Source: Nakamurella sp. PAMC28650 (lineage in GTDB: Bacteria; Actinomycetota; Actinomycetes; Mycobacteriales; Nakamurellaceae). Taken from it: a DNA stretch of 64,000 nucleotides. The translations under genes and the position numbers were made by a program. Positions 19,578 to 27,674 of the stretch are shown one piece after another. The notes beneath the pieces were generated by a model that made no database searches, was not told the origin of the DNA, and saw only the letters and a list, made by a program, of their open reading frames with translations. The stretch is taken from positions 3,987,001-4,051,000 of the forward strand of contig NZ_CP060298.1 in assembly GCF_014303395.1 (NCBI RefSeq), read 5' to 3'. The first letter of the stretch is position 1, and each line of letters starts with the position of its first letter.

Positions 19578-20606
19578 TCAGCGGTGCTCCGGCGGGATCC
19601 CGGCCGCACGGCCGGCGCGCCGGGCCAGGTCCGCGAACGCGGTGCGGAGTTCGGGCGGGTCGAGCACCTCGATGTCGGCGTCGAAACGGGCGAGATAGGC
19701 GGCCAGACCGGGCCATGACCACGACCCGAGCCGTAGGCGGCAGCGGTCAGGTCCGAGTGACTGGACGATCCCGTCGCCGGCGAACGGGATCACCTCGGCG
19801 ACCGGCAGGCCCAGGACCACCTCGCCGGTACACGGCCACGCGTCGATACCGTTGGCGCCCTTCAGTCTCGCCGCCAGGAATGTCCCGACGTCGCCCCCGG
19901 GTAGCCCGCGGGCGGTGAATCGGGGGCCGTTCGGAGTGCGGGGGCTGATGCGGTCCGCCCGGTAGATCCGCCAGTCCCGGTGCCGGGCCTCCCAGGCGAT
20001 CAGGTACCACCTCCCGGCGCGGACCACCAGGTGGTGGGGCTCGACCTGATGCGGACGCGGACCCCCGTCGTCGGTCCCACCCGTCGCGCCGGCTGGGCGA
20101 TGGTGGAACCGCAACTCTTCCCGGGCTCGGATCGATTCGCCGATCGCCAGCAGGACGTCGGTGTCGGCCTGGAGGTCAGCACGCTGACCGGCGGGGTTCA
20201 CCGACGTGAGCTCCAACGCATCGATGCGCGCACGGAGTCGGGCGGGCATCACCTGACGCAGGGTGGTCAGCGCACGCGCCGCGGCCTCCTCGATCCCGGC
20301 GCCGGTGATCACCGCGGTCCGCAGCGCGACGGCCAGGGCCACGGCCTGCTCGTCGTCGAAGAGCAACGGCGGCAGTTGGGTACCGGCAGCGAGCTGGTAT
20401 CCACCGCCGGGACCCTTCACCGCCCGGATCGGGTAGCCGATCGTACGGAGCCGGTCGATGTCGCGGCGCACCGTGCGTTCGCTGACCTCCAACCGTTCGG
20501 CGAGCTGCCCGCCGGGCCAGTCACGGCGCGCCTGCAGCAGGGAGAGCAGCACCAGAAGTCGGCTGGAGGTGGTCGGCGCTGAAGTGGTCGGCATGTCCTG
20601 CAGCAT
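19578..20606 (-). CDS. YafY-like HTH/WYL-domain transcriptional regulator
   Basis: A 342-residue regulator: N-terminal winged helix-turn-helix (LLVLLSLLQARRDWPGGQLAERLEVSERTVRRDIDRLR), then a WYL domain (RWYLIAWEARHRDWRIYRADRI) that usually binds a ligand or nucleic acid, then a C-terminal WCX extension. Such genes often control a neighbouring VOC or monooxygenase gene and themselves. The divergent VOC gene and the palindrome between them (20612-20640) fit that. The start is uncertain: ATG 20606, ATG 20594 and ATG 20624 are all in frame, and 20624 would lie inside the operator, so I prefer 20606. Confidence 0.85.
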   Translation of the reverse strand: MLQDMPTTSAPTTSSRLLVLLSLLQARRDWPGGQLAERLEVSERTVRRDIDRLRTIGYPIRAVKGPGGGYQLAAGTQLPPLLFDDEQAVALAVALRTAVITGAGIEEAAARALTTLRQVMPARLRARIDALELTSVNPAGQRADLQADTDVLLAIGESIRAREELRFHHRPAGATGGTDDGGPRPHQVEPHHLVVRAGRWYLIAWEARHRDWRIYRADRISPRTPNGPRFTARGLPGGDVGTFLAARLKGANGIDAWPCTGEVVLGLPVAEVIPFAGDGIVQSLGPDRCRLRLGSWSWPGLAAYLARFDADIEVLDPPELRTAFADLARRAGRAAGIPPEHR

Positions 20607-20611
20607 GAAGG

Positions 20612-20640
20612 CAGTACAGGTCATACCCTGACCTGTACTG
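20612..20640. promoter_or_regulatory. Perfect 12-bp inverted repeat, probable WYL-regulator operator
   Basis: Arms CAGTACAGGTCA (20612-20623) and TGACCTGTACTG (20629-20640) are exact inverted complements with a 5-base spacer TACCC. The site lies between divergent regulator and VOC genes, 6 bases from the preferred regulator start and about 60 bases from the VOC start. Size and symmetry suit binding of a dimeric helix-turn-helix protein. An 8-bp palindrome TGACGTCA overlaps its right edge (20639-20646). No purine- or U-rich tail supports a terminator reading. Confidence 0.75.
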
Positions 20641-20700
20641 ACGTCACAGTCGTCTCGTACCCGGAACACCGGGACGACGATCGAGCCAGGGAGCATCTTC

Positions 20701-21198
20701 ATGTCAGTCAACGCAGTCACCCACCTGAATTTCCGCGGTCAGGCCCGCGAGGCTCTGGAGTTCTATCGATCGGTGTTCGGCGGCCAGGCGATGATCGTGA
20801 CCTACGGCGACTTCGGACTGCCCAAGGAACTCCCCGACTCCGACAAGGTGGTATTCGGACAGATCAACGCAGACAACGGCTTTCGGGTGATGGCCTACGA
20901 CATTCCCAGCCAGAGCACGAGTATCCCCGCTGCTTTGGCGCCGGCCGCCGTGGCGCCCGCCGCCGTGGCCTCGGCCGCGCCGACTCGACGGGAGAAGGGG
21001 ATGACACTCACCAGCGAACCGTTCTTCGTCTCCGTCCGCGGGGACGCCCTCAAGGAGGTCGGCGCCCTGTGGGACAAGCTGTCCGTCGGCGCCACCATCA
21101 TCGAGGCCTACGGCCCCGCCCAGTGGTCGCCGGCCTCGGGCATGCTCACCGACCGATTCGGCGTCACCTGGATCCTGGACGTCGCCGCCGCGTACTGA
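20701..21198 (+). CDS. VOC-family protein (PhnB-like glyoxalase fold)
   Basis: A 165-residue protein of the vicinal-oxygen-chelate fold, with the PhnB-type opening VTHLNFRGQAREALEFYRSVFGG and closing GMLTDRFGVTWILDV. Function in this family ranges from metal-dependent lyases to binding proteins; the canonical metal ligands are not all evident, so activity is unknown. The middle has an unusual Ala/Pro insertion (AALAPAAVAPAAVASAA, about residues 79-95) coded by a short tandem repeat. AGGGAG lies 8 bases ahead of the ATG. It is divergent from the WYL regulator and probably under its control. The IS1380-type element is inserted 17 bases after the stop. Confidence 0.82.
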   Translation: MSVNAVTHLNFRGQAREALEFYRSVFGGQAMIVTYGDFGLPKELPDSDKVVFGQINADNGFRVMAYDIPSQSTSIPAALAPAAVAPAAVASAAPTRREKGMTLTSEPFFVSVRGDALKEVGALWDKLSVGATIIEAYGPAQWSPASGMLTDRFGVTWILDVAAAY

Positions 21199-21215
21199 GC
21201 GCTGGGTCCGGTTTG

Positions 21216-21219
21216 CTAG
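21216..21219 (+). repeat. Target-site duplication CTAG, left copy
   Basis: CTAG directly precedes the CCTCGCGCTTTC end of the IS1380-type element and is repeated at 22907-22910 beyond its right end. Four-base duplications are typical of the IS1380 family. Confidence 0.8.
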
Positions 21220-22906
21220 CCTCGCGCTTTCACGCGGATAGCTGACGGGGCGTTTCGGAGTGAGGGAAAAATGCCCCGACCTGCGATAATGAGGCTCTCT
21301 GAGATCCACATCGTCAGCAAACTGGAGCACCTTTCTGATGCCGAACCCTACCGGTTTCTACCCGCCGTTGACAGTGGACACGACCGCGAAGCGGGTGGTG
21401 TCCCACGCCGGTGCTGTGCTGCTGGTCACCACCGCCGGGAAGGTCGGGTTGGACCGGGCTTTGTCTGCGGCGTTGGAGCCGTGGCGCAAGCAGTGGGCGG
21501 TGCTGGATCCGGGGAAGATCCTGCTGGACCTGGCGGTCAGCGTCGCCATCGGCGGGGACTGCCTGGCCGACATCTCGGCGTTGCGGTCTGAGCCGGCGGT
21601 GTTCGGCCGGGTCGCCTCCGACCCAACAGTGTCCCGCCTGGTCGACTCGTTGGCCGCGACCCCGCAGGCCGCGTTGGCGGCGATCAACCAGGCCAGAGCA
21701 GCAGTCCGACAGCGGGTGTGGAAGATGGCCGGGAAGGACGCCCCCGACTTCGGAATCGACCGGGACCGGCCGTTGATCATCGACCTGGACGCTACGTTGA
21801 TCACCTCCCATTCGGAGAAGGAACTGGCGGCGCCGACCTACAAGCGCGGTTTCGGGTTCCATCCGTTGGGATCGTGGGTGGATCACGGCCCCGACGGCAC
21901 CGGTGAGCCACTGTCGATGATGCTGCGCCCCGGAAGGGCCGGATCCAACACCGCCGCCGACCACATCGCGGTCACCAAGGATGCGTTGCGGCAGTTGCCC
22001 TTCAACCGCCGCGGTGGCCGGATTGGGCGCAGGGTGCTGGTCCGCGCCGACAGCGGCGGCGGCACCCACGAATACCTGAAGTGGCTGGCCGGGCAGGGCC
22101 TGTCGTATTCGGTGGGGTTCGGGCTGACGCAGGACATCGTCGACAAGATCAACCTGATCCCCGACCAAGGGTGGACCCCGGCCTACGACGGCGATGGGAA
22201 GGTCCGCGACGGGGCGTGGGTCACCGAACTCACCGGGATGTTGGACCTGGCGACGTGGCCACCGGGGATGCGGGTGATCGTGCGGGCCGAACGTCCGCAC
22301 CCCGGGGCGCAGCTGCGGTTCACCGACTCAGGCGGGAACCGGCTGACCGCGTTTGTCACCAACACCACCGGCGGGCAACTCGCGGACCTGGAGTTGCGGC
22401 ACCGCCACCGGGCCCGCTGCGAGGACCGGATCCGCAATGCGAAAGACACCGGCCTGCGGAACCTGCCCTTGACTGCGTTTGCGCAAAATCAGATCTGGGT
22501 CGCTGTCGTCCAGTTGGCTACGGAGCTGACCGCGTGGCTGCAGATGCTCGCGCTGACCGGCACCGGCGCCCGCCGTTGGGAACCGAAACGGCTGCGGCTG
22601 CAGCTGTTCTCCGTGGCGGCGACCATCGCCCGGCGGAGCCGCCGGGTCTGGTTGCACCTGTCCGGTCACGCAACCCACCGGCACCTGTTCACCACCGCCC
22701 TGGACCGGCTGACCCAGCTGCCGGCGCCGACCTGACCTGCAACAACCCACCCGGCCAGCAAGAAGACAAACCCCCCGGAACGTGGAATCCGGCACCCACC
22801 CAGGTGACCCACCGGGGCTTCGACGAACCCGCAGACATGCCCGTCGGTGCGAAACACCAGATCTATCGCGCCGAGGAAAGGCCGGCCGTCTCACGAAAGA
22901 TTGAGG
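21220..22906 (+). mobile_element. Complete IS1380-family insertion sequence, 1687 bp
   Basis: The element has one transposase gene and imperfect terminal inverted repeats: the left end reads CCTCGCGCTTTCACGCGG and the right end, read inward, CCTCAATCTTTCGTGAGA. Both are flanked by CTAG. Length and duplication fit the IS1380 family (about 1.6-1.7 kb). The intact frame, ends and duplication suggest a recent insertion. It sits between the VOC gene and a decayed HNH gene. Confidence 0.88.
21338..22735 (+). CDS. Transposase, IS1380 family
   Basis: A 465-residue DDE transposase, full length for the family. The first catalytic Asp region is RPLIIDLDATLITSHSEKE (about residues 145-163), the second is VLVRADSGGGTHEYLKW, and the third part is RHRHRARCEDRIRNAKDTGLRNLP with the Glu. 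The N terminus, with LDPGKILLDLAVSVAIGGDCLADI, is also typical. A GATAAT (21285-21290) about 50 bases upstream could be its -10 box. Transposition would move the element by cut-and-paste. Confidence 0.93.
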   Translation: MPNPTGFYPPLTVDTTAKRVVSHAGAVLLVTTAGKVGLDRALSAALEPWRKQWAVLDPGKILLDLAVSVAIGGDCLADISALRSEPAVFGRVASDPTVSRLVDSLAATPQAALAAINQARAAVRQRVWKMAGKDAPDFGIDRDRPLIIDLDATLITSHSEKELAAPTYKRGFGFHPLGSWVDHGPDGTGEPLSMMLRPGRAGSNTAADHIAVTKDALRQLPFNRRGGRIGRRVLVRADSGGGTHEYLKWLAGQGLSYSVGFGLTQDIVDKINLIPDQGWTPAYDGDGKVRDGAWVTELTGMLDLATWPPGMRVIVRAERPHPGAQLRFTDSGGNRLTAFVTNTTGGQLADLELRHRHRARCEDRIRNAKDTGLRNLPLTAFAQNQIWVAVVQLATELTAWLQMLALTGTGARRWEPKRLRLQLFSVAATIARRSRRVWLHLSGHATHRHLFTTALDRLTQLPAPT

Positions 22907-22910
22907 CTAG
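22907..22910 (+). repeat. Target-site duplication CTAG, right copy
   Basis: Second copy of CTAG, directly after the TTGAGG terminus of the IS1380-type element. Confidence 0.8.
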
Positions 22911-23038
22911 CAGCAGTGGGCAACTGCCATTGTAAAGAATCGGTCCTCAAATCGTCCCCACGATACGGCCAGTATATTGTGGCCATTCTGTAACCTGGGG
23001 GTGGTGCGAAATGGCGCCTTTTTCGGGGTCAGCTGTCG

Positions 23039-23740
23039 GTGCCCGCCGATGAAGCTCTCGATATGGGGGCAGACGGATTCGTCGCTTCCGACCAGGCCAA
23101 ACAATTGGTCCGGTCGGCGATGAACGCCGTCGCGAATTTGCGCGACAGCGCGTTCTGGAAGATCGGCGCCGACGATCTGCTGTCGTTGGGTCAGGAACTG
23201 GAAACACTGTCCCGGGACGGTGTATGCGGTCAAGGTGCACCTCGCGGGGAGAAACCGCACATCGTCATCTACCTGCACTGGGACCACGTCAAAGGTGAGA
23301 TCGCGAAGGAAACGAGGGAATCAGGGTTCCCGATGAGTACCAGGCAGGCCCGAAGGTACCTGTGCGACGCGCAGATCCTCCCGGTCGTCCTGGGTGGGGG
23401 TAGTGAGATCCTGGACGTCGGACGATCCCGCCGGACGTCTACGCGGGGGATGCGGCGGGCGATCAAGGTCCGCGACCGGGGCTGCGTCTGGTCCGGCTGC
23501 GACCGGCCGGCGAATTGGTGCGATGTTCACCCTGTGGATTGGTTCGTCCGGGATCTGGGGGAGACGAACGTCCACACCGGGGTGCTGTTGTGCGGTTTTC
23601 ATCACGACGAAATCCACCAAGCGCAATGGACCATCCGATTCGCCGCCGACGGCCACCCGGAACCGATCCCCCGCCGTGGATCGATAAAAGCCAACGCTCC
23701 CGAAGGAATCAGATGCACCATTGACGCGACCTCGTCGACC
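23039..23740 (+). pseudogene. Decayed DUF222/HNH endonuclease gene (13E12-like family)
   Basis: The open frame joins pieces of a DUF222-HNH protein. The start (KQLVRSAMNAVANLRDSAFW, LLSLGQELETLSR) fits the N-terminal DUF222 part; then the frame shifts near 23211-23219, because the continuation VYAVKVHLAG is found in the +1 frame at 23220-23249. From GEKPHIVIYLHWDHVKGE on it resumes far downstream in the family, so about 200 codons are missing. The HNH part follows (RDRGCVWSGCDRPANWCDVHPVDW, then LLCGFHHDEIHQAQW). The usual CDAHH has become CDVHP, losing one catalytic His. Family members are usually 400-450 residues; this one cannot be functional in the usual way. The frame then runs into the dispersed repeat. 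Confidence 0.7.
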
Positions 23741-23761
23741 CGTAGCACCGTGACGCAGGCT

Positions 23762-23935
23762 GCATGGATCAACTTCGCCCCTTTGGGACGGGTGGGACAG
23801 AAGTCATCACTTTCGTCCATGCCTGGGAAGTTGATCCACGCCAGACGGGGGGGGATCCAGGCCTGGCGGGGCTGATCCACGCCAGACGGAGGGGATCCAG
23901 GCCTGGCGGAGGGGGATCCACGCTGCGAAGGGTCC
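23762..23935. repeat. Dispersed palindromic repeat, copy 1
   Basis: The core 23782-23842 matches 43944-44004 in 52 of 61 positions without gaps. On the left, ATGGATCAACTTC (23765-23777) is the inverted counterpart of GAAGTTGATCCACGCC (23827-23842). On the right there are two tandem copies of a unit of about 40 bases: GATCCACGCCAGACGG, G-run, then GATCCAGGCCTGGCGG, which holds a CCAGGCCTGG palindrome. A last GATCCACGC is at 23915. It lies between the HNH remnant and the MOSC gene. No protein function is evident. Confidence 0.75.
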
Positions 23936-23961
23936 AGGCCACGCCATGGATGACCCGTGCG

Positions 23962-23990
23962 TTGATGCCTATCCGTTCACCGGCGCTAAC
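23962..23990 (+). promoter_or_regulatory. Candidate promoter of the MOSC gene, leaderless start
   Basis: TTGATG (23962-23967), a 17-base spacer and GCTAAC (23985-23990) resemble a primary sigma promoter. The ATG at 24000 is 9 bases past the -10 box, where transcription would begin, so the mRNA would be leaderless. Sequence-based prediction only. Confidence 0.45.
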
Positions 23991-23999
23991 CTTCACGCC

Positions 24000-24701
24000 A
24001 TGACGAACGATCGGTTGCCCGCGGGCTCGGTGCTGTCGGTGAACCTTGGTACCGCGAAGGAGTTCGAGTTCACCTCGGCCCCGCGCACCGGCATCGACAA
24101 GCGGCCGGTCGACCATCCGGTGATGGTGAGCGCCCCCGGCCGCAAGGGCGTGGCCGGCAGCGGACTGGACGGGGACGACGTGTGCGATCGCCGCCACCAC
24201 GGCGGTGACGACCAGGCGGTCTACGCCCACGCGCGGGAGGATCTGGATGCCTGGCAGGCGGAGATCGGCCGACCTCTGGCCGGTGGTTCGTTCGGCGAGA
24301 ACCTGACGACCACCGGCATCGACATCAGTGGCGCCGTGATCGGCGAGCAGTGGGCCATCGGCGAGACCCTGGTGCTCCAGGTCAGCGACCCCCGGATCCC
24401 CTGCCGCACCTTCGCCGGGTTCCTGGCCGAGCGGGGTTGGGTGAAGAGATTCACCCAACGCGCCGAACCGGGTACCTACCTGCGGGTGCTGACACCCGGC
24501 CCGGTGTCCGCTGGTGACGACATCCGGATCCGGCACCGACCCGACCACGGGGTCACCGTCGCCACCGCGTTCCGCGCGTTCACCACCGAACCTGATCTGC
24601 TGGCCCTGCTGGTCGGGGTGGACGATTTGTCACCCGAGGCGAAATCCTCGGTCGCCAGACGCGCCCCGATCGAGCTGGACGCCGACGCCGAACCGGCCTG
24701 A
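24000..24701 (+). CDS. MOSC-domain protein (YiiM-like)
   Basis: A 233-residue protein with a MOSC (molybdenum cofactor sulfurase C-terminal) beta-barrel. The conserved features are SAPRTGIDKRPV, HHGGDDQAVYAHAREDLDAW, GGSFGENLTTTGID and the conserved Cys in VSDPRIPCRTFAGF. YiiM-type MOSC proteins bind molybdenum cofactor and in E. coli help reduce N-hydroxylated bases. ATG 24000 is chosen over an in-frame upstream ATG (23946) because homologues begin with a VLSVNLG strand and because of the promoter spacing. The S9 peptidase gene follows on the same strand after 102 bases. Confidence 0.87.
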   Translation: MTNDRLPAGSVLSVNLGTAKEFEFTSAPRTGIDKRPVDHPVMVSAPGRKGVAGSGLDGDDVCDRRHHGGDDQAVYAHAREDLDAWQAEIGRPLAGGSFGENLTTTGIDISGAVIGEQWAIGETLVLQVSDPRIPCRTFAGFLAERGWVKRFTQRAEPGTYLRVLTPGPVSAGDDIRIRHRPDHGVTVATAFRAFTTEPDLLALLVGVDDLSPEAKSSVARRAPIELDADAEPA

Positions 24702-24803
24702 CGGCCACCAACCCAGCAGTGCCGCCCCGAGCGGCACACACTCCAGATCCACCGCACCGAACCCTGGATCCACGTCATCTGCACCAGGGGCAGAATCAGC
24801 GCA

Positions 24804-26762
24804 ATGGACACGACCACCCCTCCCGGCTCCTGGCCCTCCCCCATCACCGCCGACCAGGCGGTCACCTCCGGGCGGGGTCTTGATGCGGTCGCCTTCGCCG
24901 GCGTGCAGGTGTGGTGGTCGGAGAGCCGACCGGCCGAAGGTGGCCGGGTCTGCGTCTGCACGACCAACGCCGCGGGCGACCCGATCGATCTGCTCCCGGC
25001 GCCGTGGAACGCCCGCACCAGGGTGCACGAGTACGGCGGCACCTCCTGGATCCCGGTCCCCGGTCGCAACGGCTTCGACCTCGTCTTCACGCACCTGGCC
25101 GACCAGCGGCTCTACCGGGTCGAGGTCGGCGCCAACGGTGCCACCGAACCGCAACCCCTGTCGCCGGAGCCGGACCTTCCGTCCGGCCTCCGGTACGCCG
25201 ACCTCGCGCTGGACGAGCGTCGCGGCCGGCTCCTGGCCGTCCGCGAGACCCACCGTGGTGACGGCACTTTCGGAACGGTCGACCGCACGATCGTGGCCGT
25301 TCCGCTGGACGGGTCGGCAGCTGCCGACGCGGACCTGGTCGTCGATCTGCTCGCCGGGCAACCGAGAAGTGATTTCCTGGCCTCCCCGCGACTCTCGCCG
25401 GCGGGCGACGCGTTGGTCTGGATCAGCTGGAACCACCCCGACATGCCCTGGGACTCCACCACTGCACACCTGGCCGACGTCGCGCGCGGCGGACACCTCG
25501 GCAAGACCCGGGTGATCGCCGGTGGTCCGGGTATCTCCGTCATCGACCCCGGGTTCCTGCCGGACGGGTCGGTCCTGGTCATGAGTGATGAGAGTGATTG
25601 GTGGCAGCCGATTCTGATCGATCCTCGACGAGGGTCCCGCCGGACCCTCGTCGAGGTCCAGCAGGAATTCGCCGCGCCGCTCTGGTCTCTCGGGCGGCGC
25701 CAGTGGGCGCCGGTCACCGGTGGCCGGCTGCTGCTGCGGCCCGCGGGCCGTCCGGCGCTGCTGGACACCTTCAGCGGTCAACTGACCGAACTGGACCCCC
25801 GTTGGACAGTGGTCTCGGATCTGGCGGCCGACCGCTCCGGCACCATGGCGCTGATCGTGCACGGTGACGATCTGCCGGGACAGCTGGTGGTCATCGCACC
25901 GTCCGGCCGGCGCACGGTCCTCAGATCCGCCGTCGACGAACCGCTCCCGGACGGCTTCGCACCCACCCCGGAGCTGCGGACGTTCGGCGGCATCCATGCC
26001 GTCATCTATCCGCCGACGAATCCCGGCCACCGGGCGGACCGGGGCACAGTGCCGTTCGTCCTGACCATCCACGGTGGCCCGACGGCCCAGCACAGCCGGA
26101 CCCTGTCGGTGACGACCGCCTACTTCACCAGTCGCGGTTTCGGCGTGGCCGCCGTCGATCACCGGGGATCGACCGGCTACGGCCGCCCCTATCGCGACGC
26201 ACTCCAGGGGCACTGGGCCGAGCTGGACATCGCCGATGCCATCACGGTCGCCCGGGGGCTGCTCGCCGACGGGACCGCCGGAAGCGCGCTGATCAGCGGC
26301 GGCAGCGCCGGCGGACTCACCGTGCTCGGCGCGCTGACCAGCGAGGGCAATCCGTTCTCGGCGGGCGTCTCCTCGTACGGGATCGGGGATCTCAATGCCC
26401 TCGTCGCCACCACCCACGATTTCGAGTCTCGTTATCTGGAAGGACTTCTCGGGACCGATCCACAGGTCCTCCTGAACCGCTCGCCGTTGCACAACGCCGG
26501 TCGGCTGAACACCCCGGTCCTGCTGTTGCAGGGCGGCAAGGACCCGATCGTCACACCCGACCAGGCCGAGAGCTTCGCCGCGGTCTGCGCCGCCAAGGGG
26601 GTTCCGCATGCGCTGATCGTCTTCCCGGACGAGGGTCATGGGTTCCGCGACGCCACCGCCCGCCGGACCGCACTGCAGGCCGAACTCGCCTTCTACGGCC
26701 AGGTGCTGGGCTTCGAGACGCCGGGAGTCCCGCCGGTCGTGCTCGCGGAGCCAGGCGCGTAG
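24804..26762 (+). CDS. Prolyl oligopeptidase family (S9) serine peptidase
   Basis: A 652-residue enzyme with an N-terminal beta-propeller region (residues about 30-400, e.g. ARTRVHEYGGTSW, YADLALDERRGRLLAVRETH, FLASPRLSPAGDALVWISWNHPDMPWD) and a C-terminal alpha/beta hydrolase domain. The catalytic triad is Ser in ISGGSAGG (about 498), Asp in GGKDPIV (about 577) and His in DEGHGF (about 609). It should cleave short peptides, perhaps with acyl-aminoacyl peptidase preference. No signal peptide is seen, so it is cytoplasmic. It converges with the ferritin-like gene. Confidence 0.92.
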   Translation: MDTTTPPGSWPSPITADQAVTSGRGLDAVAFAGVQVWWSESRPAEGGRVCVCTTNAAGDPIDLLPAPWNARTRVHEYGGTSWIPVPGRNGFDLVFTHLADQRLYRVEVGANGATEPQPLSPEPDLPSGLRYADLALDERRGRLLAVRETHRGDGTFGTVDRTIVAVPLDGSAAADADLVVDLLAGQPRSDFLASPRLSPAGDALVWISWNHPDMPWDSTTAHLADVARGGHLGKTRVIAGGPGISVIDPGFLPDGSVLVMSDESDWWQPILIDPRRGSRRTLVEVQQEFAAPLWSLGRRQWAPVTGGRLLLRPAGRPALLDTFSGQLTELDPRWTVVSDLAADRSGTMALIVHGDDLPGQLVVIAPSGRRTVLRSAVDEPLPDGFAPTPELRTFGGIHAVIYPPTNPGHRADRGTVPFVLTIHGGPTAQHSRTLSVTTAYFTSRGFGVAAVDHRGSTGYGRPYRDALQGHWAELDIADAITVARGLLADGTAGSALISGGSAGGLTVLGALTSEGNPFSAGVSSYGIGDLNALVATTHDFESRYLEGLLGTDPQVLLNRSPLHNAGRLNTPVLLLQGGKDPIVTPDQAESFAAVCAAKGVPHALIVFPDEGHGFRDATARRTALQAELAFYGQVLGFETPGVPPVVLAEPGA

Positions 26763-26781
26763 GCAGGATCGACTGGGCGAA

Positions 26782-27480
26782 TCAGGCCAGGCCGAGCGAC
26801 TTCATCCGCTCGGTGTGCCCCATCTGGAGGCGGCGGAACAGCGCGGCGATGCCCATCAGGTCACCGGACCCGGTGATGATCAACGTTGCCAGGTCGTCGT
26901 GATCGGCCACCACGTACTGGGCCTGGGTGATGGCCTCGCCGAGCAGGCGACGACCCCACAGGGCCAGCGCACCGGTCAGTCGCGGGTCGGCCTGACAGGC
27001 TCTCCGAACCTCGCGGACGGCGAACGATGAGTGACCTGTGTCACTGAGCACATCGAAGACGAGGTCCCGGGTGACCGGATCGAGCCACTCGGCGATCTCC
27101 CGGTAGAAATCTGCGGCCAGCCCGTCGCCCACATGTGCCTTGACCAACGACTCCAGCCAGGAATGGGGCGCCGTCGAATCATGGAAGGCCTCCAGCGGCG
27201 CGATGAACGGCACCATCGCGTCCTCGACGTTGACGTCGAGTCGCGCAAGGTAGGCCGCGAGCCGCCGGAAATGTCCCATCTCGGCGGAGGCCATCTGCGA
27301 CAGCGCCACCCGGCCGGAGAGCGTCGGAGCGTAGCGGGCATCCGCGGACATCCGGTCGAAAGCCGAGAGTTCCCCGTAGGCAAGGACTCCCAGCAGCTCG
27401 GTGGTCCCGGGCGGCACCTGGCCGACCCGATCGGCCCCGCCGTTCGGCGCCTGCGGGGCCAGCTCCGTTGCATCGTTCAT
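26782..27480 (-). CDS. Ferritin-like protein (MiaE_2-like)
   Basis: A 232-residue, helix-rich protein resembling the ferritin-like/MiaE_2 domain. Candidate diiron ligands are Glu in LAYGELSAFDRM, Glu and His in SAEMGHFRRL, and later Glu/His in GDGLAADFYREIAEWL, SDTGHSSFAV. The family includes tRNA-modifying hydroxylase relatives, but the actinobacterial members are uncharacterised. The divergent neighbour is the RhlE RNA helicase, as for Rv3210c and Rv3211 in M. tuberculosis, suggesting an RNA-linked role. Confidence 0.75.
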   Translation of the reverse strand: MNDATELAPQAPNGGADRVGQVPPGTTELLGVLAYGELSAFDRMSADARYAPTLSGRVALSQMASAEMGHFRRLAAYLARLDVNVEDAMVPFIAPLEAFHDSTAPHSWLESLVKAHVGDGLAADFYREIAEWLDPVTRDLVFDVLSDTGHSSFAVREVRRACQADPRLTGALALWGRRLLGEAITQAQYVVADHDDLATLIITGSGDLMGIAALFRRLQMGHTERMKSLGLA

Positions 27481-27545
27481 GGCCAGAGCCTAACCTCGCC
27501 CATTCGTCCGGGCGGGGGCTGATCAGGTACAAGCCCCCGACCACG

Positions 27546-27551
27546 TAGAAT
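27546..27551 (+). promoter_or_regulatory. Possible -10 box of the rhlE transcript
   Basis: TAGAAT lies about 124 bases before the rhlE start in the divergent intergenic region, giving a leader of about 115 bases. No good -35 box is seen at the usual spacing. A long leader would suit a cold-shock or autoregulated RNA helicase, which is inference. Confidence 0.3.
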
Positions 27552-27674
27552 AGGTGCTGACAGGCCGCACCAGGACGGTGCAGCCGCATTGTGCGCGCGT
27601 CGCCCCGGGGCCCTGAGTTCGGACCTGTGATCACTTCCAACGCGCGCGGACCGCACGGAAGGCACTGACGACAC

